From positions 1 to 19,347 of the forward strand of contig CAZYWA010000092.1 of NCBI GenBank assembly GCA_964650975.1: 19,347 bases of DNA. The letters are read 5' to 3'. Source of the DNA: CAZYWA01 sp964650975 [NCBI: uncultured bacterium]. Lineage in GTDB: Bacteria > JADJOY01. Below are positions 1-8,814 of this stretch, piece after piece. The position numbers were made by a program, and so were the translations under genes. A model generated the notes under the pieces. That model ran no database searches and was not told the origin of the DNA. It saw only the letters and a list, made by a program, of their open reading frames with translations. The stretch's first letter is position 1. The number at the start of each line of letters is the position of its first letter.

Positions 1-1646
1 GTTCGCGTCAGGCCATACTCGATGCTTATACCAGCGGCCGCGGCTCGCTGCGTGTGCCCTCGGGCCTTGACGAGCCAGTCGAGCGCTCCGCCGGCGCTCG
101 CCGGCGGAGCGCTCGGCCCGTCTCCCTGGACGCGAGCCACCCGGGCGGCGGCGTCGAGCAAGCCGCCGCCGCGCGCCTTCCCCAGCAGATCGTCGAACAC
201 CCGGGCCAGCACTAGAGGATCGAACACCGACGAGAACCGGTTGGTGGCCGCGTCCTCGATTCCGTGCGCCTCGTCGATCACCAGGTGGCGCGCCTGCGGA
301 TAGCGATCGGGCCAGAGCAGCGCGAGTGCGTGATTGGTGACGATCACATCGGCGTCGTGCGCCGCGCGCACCGCGTGCTGGTAGTAGCAGCCCTCGCCCC
401 GCACGCAGGCCGCCGCCGAGCACGCGGGCGCGGTCGAGCGAATGCGCTCCAGCGCGCGGCCGACGTGCGGGCCCTGGATCGAATGCCAGGGCATGAAACG
501 TTCCAGGTCGCCGTCCGGGGTGCGCTCCAGGAACGACACGAGATAGGCACGTAGCAGGCGCTCGTCGTCGCGATCGGCCAGCTCGAGCGGCGATTCGAGC
601 CACGCGTGCGCGCGCCGCGTGCACACGTAGTTCTCCTGCCCCTTGAGCACCCGCCACGAGAGCTCGCCGCCCACGGCATTCGCGACCCGCGGCAGATCCT
701 GAGCCGCGAGCTGGTCCTGAAGATGCCGGGTGTGCGTGGCGACCACCACCCGAACCCCGTTCTTGCGCGCGAAGATCGCCGCCGGCACCAGGTAGCCCAG
801 CGACTTTCCGACGCCGGTGGGCGCCTCGATCATGATCGAGCGGCCGTCCGAAAGCGCTCCGGCCACCGCCTCGGCCATCTCGACCTGCTGCGGCCGCGGC
901 TCCCAGTTGGGCAGCATCCGCGCCAGCGAGCCCTCCGGTGCCAGCACCGCGGCGACGTCGGCGCCGGTGACGCGCTGGTATTGCTCCGGCTCATCGCGCG
1001 GCTCGCGGGGGGCGGGCGCCCCGCGAACGTGGAAAGCCGGCGGAGGTGCATCGATCAGCGTCGCCAGACAGCGAAACACGGGAAGCCAGCCCCACCCCGA
1101 GCCCTCCATGATCGAGATCACGCGGTCCACGAAGGTACGCCGCCGGTCGCTCACCAGCGCCGCGAGCACTCGCTGCGTGACCAGCAAGCAATCGAGCGCG
1201 TCCTCGAGACCGCGATGCACCTCGTGCTCGCGCACCTCGAGGACGTTCGCCAGGTGTCCGAGGCTACGGCGTGGATCGTCGCCTCGCACGAGCCCCGCCA
1301 GCTCCAGGGTGTCGAGGAACGGATTCGAGATCTCGCGCGCCAGCGCGGCACTCAGGAAGTCGTGCTCGAACCGCGCGTTGTGCGCCAGGATCGGCGAATC
1401 GCCGAGGAAGTCGAGCAGCTCCGGCGCGATCTCCGCGAAGGTCGGCGCGCCCGCCACCGCGGCCTCGTCGATGCCGGTGAGGCGCGTGATCGCCGCGGGG
1501 ATCTTGAGGCCGGGCTTGACCAGCGTCCGGTACGAGCGCCCGATCGTGCCGTCGATGCACTCGACCGCGCCCACGTCCATGATCCGGTCGCGAGCGCAGC
1601 TGAGCCCCGTGGTCTCGAAGTCGAGCGCCACGTAGCGACCCGGCAT
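1..1646 (-). CDS. DinG-family ATP-dependent helicase with N-terminal DnaQ-like exonuclease domain (C-terminus off the left edge)
   Basis: 548 residues lie in the window and the 3' part is missing. Residues 1-165 form a DEDDh exonuclease domain: LDFETTGL with D9 and E11, HNARFEHDF at 89-97, and H144 with D149. After a linker comes an XPD/DinG superfamily 2 helicase: Q-motif-like RPQQ at 251-254, Walker A EAPTGVGKS at 274-282 and DEAH at 458-461. Four cysteines, C342 (in KGQENYVC), C409, C414 and C420, have the C-x4-C-x5-C spacing of the 4Fe-4S cluster in E. coli DinG. The family unwinds DNA 5'-3' and acts on R-loops and replication-transcription conflicts. The ATG at 1646 puts the exonuclease motif directly at the N-terminus; in-frame GTG codons at 1652 and 1679 are alternatives. 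No clear ribosome binding site is visible. It lies downstream of a terminator, so it probably has its own promoter. Confidence 0.9.
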   Translation of the reverse strand, partial: MPGRYVALDFETTGLSCARDRIMDVGAVECIDGTIGRSYRTLVKPGLKIPAAITRLTGIDEAAVAGAPTFAEIAPELLDFLGDSPILAHNARFEHDFLSAALAREISNPFLDTLELAGLVRGDDPRRSLGHLANVLEVREHEVHRGLEDALDCLLVTQRVLAALVSDRRRTFVDRVISIMEGSGWGWLPVFRCLATLIDAPPPAFHVRGAPAPREPRDEPEQYQRVTGADVAAVLAPEGSLARMLPNWEPRPQQVEMAEAVAGALSDGRSIMIEAPTGVGKSLGYLVPAAIFARKNGVRVVVATHTRHLQDQLAAQDLPRVANAVGGELSWRVLKGQENYVCTRRAHAWLESPLELADRDDERLLRAYLVSFLERTPDGDLERFMPWHSIQGPHVGRALERIRSTAPACSAAACVRGEGCYYQHAVRAAHDADVIVTNHALALLWPDRYPQARHLVIDEAHGIEDAATNRFSSVFDPLVLARVFDDLLGKARGGGLLDAAARVARVQGDGPSAPPASAGGALDWLVKARGHTQRAAAAGISIEYGLTR

Positions 1647-1743
1647 CAGCACGGGGGTCGAAGGCGGGGAATCCAGCACGCTCGGCTCGACGGGCTCTCA
1701 CGCGGCGCAGCGCTGGCGCGCGACCGCGAGGGCCAGCACCATA

Positions 1744-1785
1744 GACGAAAACGGCCCCGCCGCCATGCCGTGGCGAACGGGGCCG
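1744..1785 (-). terminator. Intrinsic terminator of the DUF4398-OmpA unit
   Basis: On the minus strand, 20 bases after the OmpA stop, there is a perfect 8-bp stem (1752-1759 with 1778-1785, CGGCCCCG/CGGGGCCG). Nested inside it is a second perfect 5-bp stem (1761-1765 with 1771-1775). The hairpin is followed by TTTTCGTCTAT. This is a typical rho-independent terminator layout and it separates the OmpA gene from the dinG-like gene. Confidence 0.75.
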
Positions 1786-1804
1786 CGGGGCGGCGGGCGC
1801 GCGC

Positions 1805-2626
1805 TTACTTCGAGCGCAAGTCCACGCGCCGGTTCTGCGCGCGGCCGTCGGCCGTCGAGTTGGTGGCGATCGGTCGCGATTCCCCGAAGCCGACGACCTC
1901 GATCCGCCGCGGCGAGACTCCGGCCGACACCAGCTCCGCCTTCACGGATTCCGCGCGCTCGATGCTGAGCTTCTTGTTGGCGGCATCCGAGCCGACGTCG
2001 TCGGTGTTTCCCTCCGCCACCAGCATCATGCGCGGATCGGCCTGGATCTGCCGCACGGCCTCGCGCACGATCGCCTGCGACTGCGGGGTGAGCTCGTGGC
2101 TCGCGGTGTCGAAGTAAACCGACTGACGCACGTGGAAGTCGATGGGACCGGACGCGGGGATGGCCGCGGCTGGCACGGTGTCGGGACAGCCGTCGTCGTC
2201 GAGGTAGCCGTTCACGGTCTCCGGGTCGTCGGGGCAAAGGTCCTGGGAATCGGGGATGCCGTCGTGATCACGGTCGCCATCGAAGGTGGCGGAGGTCTGC
2301 GCCTTCTTCACATTCTCGCGCACCACCGCGAGCACTTCCTTGGCCTCGTAGTAGTCCCGCTCGGAGTACTCCTCGTCGAAGAAATCGAGGTTGGTTTCGG
2401 CGAGTGCCAGCTCGCGCGGCGCGGTTTGCTCCGCGTGCTGGGCCTCGAGCTCCTCCACGGCGCGCCGCAGGTCGTCGGCCTGAGACTTGAGGAGCCCGGC
2501 GTTCGTGCAACCGGCGCCCGCGCCGGCGACGACGACGGCGATGCCCAGGCCGAGCACCGAGCAGCGCGAGACGAACCGCATCGAGGAGATCCACCCGGCG
2601 GGTGGTGCGTTTCGCTGGACACTCAT
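1805..2626 (-). CDS. OmpA-family lipoprotein with DUF4398-like helix and thrombospondin type 3 calcium-binding segment
   Basis: 273 residues. The N-terminus has a hydrophobic signal (about 17-39) ending in a possible lipobox cysteine C40; the preceding GAG is a weak match to the usual L-x-G. Residues 45-112 form a charged helical region whose second half (AxxxLxxAExxL pattern, 67-112) resembles DUF4398. Residues 116-150 are Asp-rich thrombospondin type 3 repeats (DGDRDHDGIPDSQDLCPDD and a half repeat), which bind calcium in other proteins. Residues 165-271 are an OmpA C-terminal domain: FDTASHEL, TDxxG at 208-212, LSIERAESV and NRRVDL, the diaminopimelate/peptidoglycan-binding fold. The start at 2626 has GAGGA about 8 bases upstream; M16 (2581) is an alternative that gives a more ordinary signal length. 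Likely role: anchoring the outer membrane to peptidoglycan. Confidence 0.88.
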   Translation of the reverse strand: MSVQRNAPPAGWISSMRFVSRCSVLGLGIAVVVAGAGAGCTNAGLLKSQADDLRRAVEELEAQHAEQTAPRELALAETNLDFFDEEYSERDYYEAKEVLAVVRENVKKAQTSATFDGDRDHDGIPDSQDLCPDDPETVNGYLDDDGCPDTVPAAAIPASGPIDFHVRQSVYFDTASHELTPQSQAIVREAVRQIQADPRMMLVAEGNTDDVGSDAANKKLSIERAESVKAELVSAGVSPRRIEVVGFGESRPIATNSTADGRAQNRRVDLRSK

Positions 2627-2686
2627 GCGGTGGTCCTCGTCGTCAGGGTCGATGTGGATTCGGAAGTGGGTGGACGTGAGTGCCGT

Positions 2687-3109
2687 TCAGTTTCCACTCG
2701 GCTCCGCCTCGGGCTGAACCACCAGCTCGGGCGCCCTGCCGGCCGAGGGAGCCGCCGGCGCGGGGGCAACCGGTGTCACTTCGAGATCGGGCGACGATGT
2801 GGCCGGCGCCGCCGCGGCGGGCGCGGAACCAGACGGCTGCGAGACCCCGGCCATCTGCACGCGTTGCTGCGCCTTGCGGGCGAAATCTCTCGCCGACCCG
2901 AAATCCGACTCCTTGTTCTCGATCCGGGCCCGCTCCAGGTACTGCTCGGCCGCGTAGTAGTGGTAGGGATCGGACTTCTCGAATCCCTGGGATTTCGCCG
3001 ATTCGAAGGCGCTCTCGGCCGTGCCCAGCGCGTCTTGCGCCTCGAAGTAATAGCAGCCGGGGAGTGCCGCCAGCAGCACGAGCGCCACAGGGAGGATGCG
3101 TTGCGACAT
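2687..3109 (-). CDS. DUF4398-type small lipoprotein
   Basis: 140 residues. A short signal peptide ends in a good lipobox (LPGC, C19), so the mature protein should be lipid-anchored. Residues 22-87 are a helical DUF4398-like domain with the spaced pattern AEQYLERARxxxxxxDxxxARxFARKA. Residues 88-140 are a low-complexity Ala/Pro/Ser tail suitable for spanning the periplasm or cell wall. The ATG at 3109 is preceded by ACGAGG about 8-9 bases upstream; a longer in-frame extension would run into comF and lacks signal-peptide logic. It lies 60 bases upstream of the OmpA gene, and both carry the same helical motif, so they probably act together at the envelope. The molecular function of DUF4398 is not known to me. 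Confidence 0.8.
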   Translation of the reverse strand: MSQRILPVALVLLAALPGCYYFEAQDALGTAESAFESAKSQGFEKSDPYHYYAAEQYLERARIENKESDFGSARDFARKAQQRVQMAGVSQPSGSAPAAAAPATSSPDLEVTPVAPAPAAPSAGRAPELVVQPEAEPSGN

Positions 3110-3159
3110 CGCGGGAACCTCGTCTTTCCCAACGTTTTCGGGGAGATCGAGCGTGGTTG

Positions 3160-3189
3160 CAGGTACCAGATCCCTCGCCCGGGTGTCAA
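3160..3189 (-). promoter_or_regulatory. Putative sigma-70-type promoter for the DUF4398-OmpA pair
   Basis: On the minus strand there is a perfect -35 TTGACA (3184-3189), an 18-base spacer and a weak -10 TACCTG (3160-3165) preceded by TG one base away (extended -10-like). It sits in the 127-base gap after comF and would give a leader of roughly 45 bases before the lipoprotein ATG. The -35 match is strong and the -10 match is poor. Confidence 0.4.
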
Positions 3190-3236
3190 GGCGAATCGCG
3201 CGCGCGAATCGCGGCCCCGACGCGAGCCGTTGCGGT

Positions 3237-3974
3237 TCAGCCGGGATATTCCCCCTGGCCGGTGCGCGCCACCGCGAGCACGTCGACCGAGACGGCTCCG
3301 GCGTCGCGAAGCGCTCGGGCACCCGCATCGGCGGTGGACGCCGTGGTGACCACGTCGTCGACCAGCAGCACGCGGCGCCCGTCGACGAGCCGAGGGTGGA
3401 GTACCCGGAACACTCCCCGCACGTTTCGCACGCGTTCGCCACGACCCGATGCCGCCTGGGAGACCGTGCTCCCCGCTCGCTCCAGCGCTCGTGACAGGTA
3501 GCGAAGGCCGCGCTCTCCCGCGTAGCGCCGGGCGAGCAACGCGGCCTGGTTGAACCCGCGAGCGCGAAGCCGGGCGACGCTCAAAGGCACCGCGACCACC
3601 CAGTCGTAGCGTCGGCCGGCGAACGGATCTCGCTCGACGAGCAACCGGGTGAGCGGGCTGGCCGCGGAAGGCAGCGACTGGTACTTGAGCCGCTGGATGA
3701 GCGTCTGCGCGCCGGCCTCGTAAGGCGCGACGGCGCGGGCGCACCGGAACGCGCGCGAGTGCGCCCGGCACGCCGCGCACACCGCGCCCAGGCCCGGGCG
3801 GGGAACTCCGCACACCCGGCACAAAGGCTCGGCAAGACGCGGCATGCCGGACCAGCAGGCCTCGCAAAGAAGCTGGCGCAAATGGCCGGCGCTCGTGTCG
3901 CAGATCAGGCAGCGCGCGGGAAGAATCAGCGCGACCAGATCCTCGAACCCCGCCCGAAGCCCGCCGCCGCGCAT
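3237..3974 (-). CDS. comF: ComF family protein (double zinc finger plus phosphoribosyltransferase domain)
   Basis: 245 residues, the normal length for ComF/GntX-type proteins. Two N-terminal four-cysteine zinc sites are visible: C22/C25/C37/C40 and C52/C55/C66/C69. The C-terminal half is a type I phosphoribosyltransferase fold, with RARGFNQA at 137-144 (conserved in ComF) and the PRPP-binding loop VLLVDDVVTTAST at 202-214. In competent bacteria ComF acts in the cytoplasm during uptake of transforming DNA; in many other bacteria its role is undefined. The gene follows lapB after 70 bases. The ATG at 3974 is the first plausible start, but its ribosome binding site is weak. The family call is firm; a competence role is only inferred, as no other competence genes are in view. 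Confidence 0.88.
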   Translation of the reverse strand: MRGGGLRAGFEDLVALILPARCLICDTSAGHLRQLLCEACWSGMPRLAEPLCRVCGVPRPGLGAVCAACRAHSRAFRCARAVAPYEAGAQTLIQRLKYQSLPSAASPLTRLLVERDPFAGRRYDWVVAVPLSVARLRARGFNQAALLARRYAGERGLRYLSRALERAGSTVSQAASGRGERVRNVRGVFRVLHPRLVDGRRVLLVDDVVTTASTADAGARALRDAGAVSVDVLAVARTGQGEYPG

Positions 3975-4044
3975 GCACCCGCGCGGCGCAAAGCACGTGC
4001 CGCCGGTTCAGCGTTAATCCGGGTTAAGGGAGCGTCTGGCGCGG

Positions 4045-5424
4045 TCAGACCGTGGGGAGCGGACCGACCACCGCGGGCCGCGCCTGGCCTTCGATCTCGA
4101 CCCGCGCGGCACTGCGTACGGTGTCCCACTTCTGGCAATCGTGGCAGCGCGCCTCCCAGCGGGGGGAGCGAGCGCCGCAAGAGCGGCACACGTAGCGCAT
4201 CCCGTCCATGTGCGCCGCCTTCCGGAACTCCTGAACCGCGGCATCCAGGTGGTTGCGACGATGATGCGCTTCACCACGCAGCACGGCGAGCTCGACGAGA
4301 TGCACACCGTTCGCCTCGAGCTGGTCGAACTGCTCGAGCGCTTCCTCGACCATTTCGAGCTTCAAGCAGTACTTCCCGTACATGAAGCGGACCACCATGT
4401 TCTTGGGGTCGCGCTGGATCGATTCCTGGTAAACCCGGAGCATGCGGCTCGGGTCACCCTGCTTGAGCGCCAGCTCTTCCAGACGATCGAGCAGGACCAG
4501 CTGAGATTCGCTCTTGAATGTCTTCTCCCACACCTTGAGTGCTTCGGCATCCTGGCCGCGCGCGACATACGCATCGCCGAGCGTGACGGCCGCGGGCACG
4601 AACCGCGGGCTCCGCTTCACGATGTCGCGCAGCGCGGCGATCGCGTCCTCCGTTTTGCCCTGGTCGAGGCGCAGTCGGGCCACCTCGTAGCGCAGCGACG
4701 TGAGGCGCTCGGCCTCGCCCTCGAGCGCCGGACTACGGGCTTCGCGGAGCAGCCGCACCAGATGCTGCTGGGTCGCGTAAGCCTCCTCCCAGCTCTGCTC
4801 GCGCTGCAGGAGGTCCCGGAGCGCCTCGACCAGCCCGATGCTGGGACCCACTTCGCGAAGCGCGCGGCGCAGCTCGGTGGCCGCCTCGGCCGGACGGCCG
4901 TCGGCCTCGAGCACTCGCGCCTTCGCGAGCGACACCCGCACGCTGGCCGGGTTCGCCGCCCGCTCCTCCTCCAGCAGCTCGAGCGCCTGGGCGTGGTGGC
5001 CGTCGCGCAGGTGCAGATCGGCGAGGGCCAGGCGGCTCGCGGTCTGCGTGACGTCGTGCTTGCGCCCGTGGTGAAGGGCGCGCCGCGCCGCCGCGAGATC
5101 CTTGCGCGCGATCGAGTCGAGCCCCGACTCGAGTTGTGCGATCGCCCCCTGGTCGCGGCGAGCGCCGCGACCCACGCGCCCGTGGGCGAGCCACGGCGGC
5201 AGGAACCCGACCAGCAAGGCAACCACCGTCGCGAGCACCGCGGCACCGACCACCACCAGCGCCGGGTACACGGTGACCGTGACCGGTTTGCCGACGTTCC
5301 AGACCACGATCTCGACCGAGTGACGGAGCGGCTCCAGGTTCCACAGCACCGCGAAGAAAAACAGGTACACGAGCGCGGCCGCGCTCGCGATGATGATCGC
5401 CATGTTGCGCAGCAGCTTGATCAT
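4045..5424 (-). CDS. lapB: LapA-LapB fusion-type protein (TPR protein controlling LPS synthesis)
   Basis: 459 residues. Residues 8-28 and about 53-78 are two membrane helices separated by a short loop, with a basic stretch after the second: the shape of LapA (DUF1049). Residues about 95-400 are tetratricopeptide repeats (for example AAVTLGDAYVARGQDAEALK). The C-terminus has a rubredoxin-like zinc knuckle, C413/C416 and C427/C430 (YVCRSCG...CHDCQKWDTV), diagnostic of LapB/YciM. In E. coli LapB links FtsH to LpxC and so sets LPS output; LapA is a separate adjacent gene and LapB has a single N-terminal helix. The ATG overlaps the rlmH stop by 4 bases (ATGA), indicating translational coupling. 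The LapB identity is secure; the LapA part rests on topology rather than clear sequence identity. Confidence 0.87.
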   Translation of the reverse strand: MIKLLRNMAIIIASAAALVYLFFFAVLWNLEPLRHSVEIVVWNVGKPVTVTVYPALVVVGAAVLATVVALLVGFLPPWLAHGRVGRGARRDQGAIAQLESGLDSIARKDLAAARRALHHGRKHDVTQTASRLALADLHLRDGHHAQALELLEEERAANPASVRVSLAKARVLEADGRPAEAATELRRALREVGPSIGLVEALRDLLQREQSWEEAYATQQHLVRLLREARSPALEGEAERLTSLRYEVARLRLDQGKTEDAIAALRDIVKRSPRFVPAAVTLGDAYVARGQDAEALKVWEKTFKSESQLVLLDRLEELALKQGDPSRMLRVYQESIQRDPKNMVVRFMYGKYCLKLEMVEEALEQFDQLEANGVHLVELAVLRGEAHHRRNHLDAAVQEFRKAAHMDGMRYVCRSCGARSPRWEARCHDCQKWDTVRSAARVEIEGQARPAVVGPLPTV

Positions 5425-5918
5425 TTGCGCCGGGGGGTCGAGAAGCCCCCGCTCGCCTCGCCGTGGTGGTAACCGGTGCGATCGAGGATCTGGAACGCTC
5501 GGTAGAGCTGCTCGGCGAAGATCAGTCGCGCCAATTCGTGCGGAAACGTCATTTTCGACAGGGATAGCGTGAAGCGTGCTCGCGATGCAACCGATGCATC
5601 GAGACCGTACGCACCGCCCAGCACGAACGTGGTGGTGCGCGTGCCGGCGCGTTGCTCCGCGGCGATCCGCTCCGCGAACCGCACGCTATCGAGCTCCTCA
5701 CCGTGCTCGTCGAGGAGCATCACGGTGGCGCCTTCCGGGATGCGCGCCAGCACCCGCTCGGCCTCGCGGACGCGACCGTCGGCTCGATCGCCCGGATCCG
5801 CCTTGACCTCGATCCACTCGACGGCGCGCCCGCCCCGCAAGCGACCCAGGTACTCGGCCAGGCCCTCGCGCACGAACGGCGTGCGCGTGCTGCCGACGGC
5901 GATCACCGAGAGCTTCAC
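5421..5918 (-). CDS. rlmH: 23S rRNA (pseudouridine1915-N3)-methyltransferase RlmH
   Basis: 165 residues starting at a GTG (VKLSVIAVGS); family members are about 155 residues. SPOUT-class motifs are present: LLDEHGEELDS at 68-78, the SAM-binding knot FVLGGAYGLD at 98-107, and LSLSKMTFPHELARLIFAEQLYRAF at 118-142 followed by YHHGE. The enzyme methylates pseudouridine 1915 in helix 69 of 23S rRNA on assembled ribosomes. About 12 extra residues follow the usual YH-x end. The GTG at 5918 was chosen because the family begins with this beta strand; upstream codons lie in the 26-base gap and the rsfS 3' end. It lies directly downstream of rsfS, the usual neighbour, and overlaps lapB by 4 bases. Confidence 0.93.
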   Translation of the reverse strand: MKLSVIAVGSTRTPFVREGLAEYLGRLRGGRAVEWIEVKADPGDRADGRVREAERVLARIPEGATVMLLDEHGEELDSVRFAERIAAEQRAGTRTTTFVLGGAYGLDASVASRARFTLSLSKMTFPHELARLIFAEQLYRAFQILDRTGYHHGEASGGFSTPRRK

Positions 5919-5944
5919 GGGACGGCCGGCGTCGCGGCTCGCGC

Positions 5945-6383
5945 TCAGCCCGGCACCGGCGACGAATCCGGACCGTCGGTCGACGACGGTTCCGCGGGGA
6001 AATCGGGGAGCGCCAGCCGGGGAGCGTCCGACCACAGGCTTTCGAGATCGTAGACCGCCCGTTGCGGAGCGTAGAAGACGTGCACCACGACCTCACCCGC
6101 GTCGACCAGCACCCACTGACCGCGCGACTCGCCTTCGGTGCCGATGATCGGCACGCGCGCCGCCTTGAGGCCTTGCACGATGCTTTCCACGATCGCCCTC
6201 ACCTGGCGGTCGCTGCGCCCACTCAGCACCACGAAGAAATCGGTGAACGGCGAACGGCCGCGCAGGTCGAGCACCACCGGATCGATGGCCTTGCGGTCGT
6301 GGCCCCAGGTGACGCACGCGACCGCGAGCGCCTCGCCCTCGGGACGGGCGGGAGCCGCTGCGCCGGCCTGCTTGCGCCGGCGG

Positions 6384-6391
<8 letters not shown>
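5945..6391 (-). CDS. rsfS: Ribosome silencing factor RsfS
   Basis: 148 residues. Family motifs are VVLDLRGRSPFTDFFVVLSG (about 39-58), GQWVLVDAGEVVVHVF and AVYDLESLWSDAPRL. RsfS binds ribosomal protein L14 and blocks subunit joining when nutrients are short. The GTG start at 6391 is chosen because GAAGGA lies 7 bases upstream. It overlaps the end of proA by 8 bases, so translation is probably coupled. The first ~25 residues are basic and Ala/Pro-rich and the last ~20 are Ser/Pro-rich; both lie outside the conserved domain. The usual gene between proA and rsfS, nadD, is absent here. Confidence 0.93.
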
Positions 6392-7652
<1,261 letters not shown>

Positions 7653-7659
7653 GACGTCG

Positions 7660-8814
7660 TCAGCCGATCCCAGGGTCGAGGGTCACCACCAGATCGTCTC
7701 GGTGAATGACCTCGTCCGTGTAACGGTAACCCAAGATCCCGTCGATCTCACGGGAGTGGCGGCCGCGGATCCGCTCGACGTCGGCGGAGCCGTAGCCCGC
7801 GAGCCCGCGCGCGACCTCGCGTCCGTCGAGGGCCACCACGCGCACCGCGTCGCCCGCCGCGAAGCTGCCGCGTACCTCGCGGACGCCGCGGGGAAGCAGG
7901 CTCTTTCCTTCCTGCACCAGCGCTCGCAAGGCGCCGTCGTCGATCGCGATCTCGCCTTTGGGCCGGCGCGTGTAGGCGATCCAGTGCTGCCGGCTCGACA
8001 CCCGCTTGCCGCTCGGCACGAACGTCGTGCCGACGTCCTCGCCAGCCATGGCGCGCGGCAACACGCCCGGCTCGAGCCCGTTCGCGATCACCACCCACAC
8101 GCCGAGACGTCCCGCGATCCGTGCCGCTTGCACCTTGCTGGCCATGCCGCCGCGACCGATCGTCGAGGCGCTCTCGCGCGCCAGCGCCTCGATCGCCGGC
8201 GTCACGTCGTCGACCCAGCTCAGGCGCGGCGAGCCCGGGTGAAGCCGCGGATCGCGCTCGTGCAGGCCGTGGGAGGTGGTGAGCAGCACCAGCACCTCGG
8301 CTTCCACGACGCCGGTCAGCAGTGCGGCGAGCCGGTCGTTGTCGCCGAAGGTGATCTCCTCGACGCTGGTGACGTCGTTCTCGTTCACGATGGGCAGCAC
8401 CCGCTGGCGGCGCAAGGTGTCGAGCGCGCCGCGGACGTTGAGGTAGCGGCCGCGGTCGGCGAGGTCCGCGTGGGTGAGAAGCACTTGCGCGACGGTGATG
8501 CCGTGCGCGCGGAACGCTTCCGCGTACGCGTGCATCAGCACGCTCTGACCGATCGCGGAAGCGGCCTGCACGTCGGTGATCGCGCGCGGGCGCTCGGTCC
8601 AGCCGAGCTTCTCCATGCCTCCCGCGACCGCACCCGACGTGACCAGCACCAGGTCGACTCCCGTGGCATGGAGCGCGGCGAGATCGGCGGCGACCGCCCG
8701 GATGCGCGCCGGTCCGCCCGCGGTCTCGAGACTGGAGAGCACACCGCTCCCCACCTTCACGACCGCGTTCCGGACGCGGGTGGGGAAGGCCCGCGCGTCG
8801 TCGCGCGCGCTCAT
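7660..8814 (-). CDS. proB: Glutamate 5-kinase with C-terminal PUA domain
   Basis: 384 residues from the ATG at 8814, the usual length of the kinase-plus-PUA form. It phosphorylates glutamate to glutamyl-5-phosphate, the committed and usually proline-inhibited step of proline synthesis. Amino acid kinase motifs are VVKVGSGVLS, LVTSGAVAGGMEKLG, VNENDVTSVEEITFGDNDRLA and the GRGGMASKVQAA loop; the PUA domain occupies roughly the last 90 residues (EGKSLLPRGVREVRGSFAAGD onward). The ATG overlaps the obgE stop by 4 bases (ATGA), and GAGGA lies about 8 bases upstream of the ATG, so this start is preferred over longer readings inside obgE. Confidence 0.96.
   Translation of the reverse strand: MSARDDARAFPTRVRNAVVKVGSGVLSSLETAGGPARIRAVAADLAALHATGVDLVLVTSGAVAGGMEKLGWTERPRAITDVQAASAIGQSVLMHAYAEAFRAHGITVAQVLLTHADLADRGRYLNVRGALDTLRRQRVLPIVNENDVTSVEEITFGDNDRLAALLTGVVEAEVLVLLTTSHGLHERDPRLHPGSPRLSWVDDVTPAIEALARESASTIGRGGMASKVQAARIAGRLGVWVVIANGLEPGVLPRAMAGEDVGTTFVPSGKRVSSRQHWIAYTRRPKGEIAIDDGALRALVQEGKSLLPRGVREVRGSFAAGDAVRVVALDGREVARGLAGYGSADVERIRGRHSREIDGILGYRYTDEVIHRDDLVVTLDPGIG

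Noticed and set aside
606-2117. A 503-codon open frame on the plus strand
   Set aside because: It lies opposite the dinG-like and OmpA genes, is rich in Arg/His/Asp low-complexity sequence and shows no family motif. Long antisense frames are expected at this GC content; the same applies to plus-strand frames at 2096-3349, 4141-5472, 6138-7709, 7276-8871, 8943-10025, 10932-12137 and 11903-13492.
3191-3212. Two copies of GCGAATCGCG separated by two bases
   Set aside because: Short, GC-rich and nearly self-complementary; could occur by chance here, and no further copies form an array.
4014-4050. A TTAA-flanked near-palindrome and a 5-bp stem (GTCTG/CAGAC) around the lapB stop
   Set aside because: The stem is short and has no T-run on the minus strand, so it does not qualify as a terminator, and the TTAA dyad has a central mismatch.
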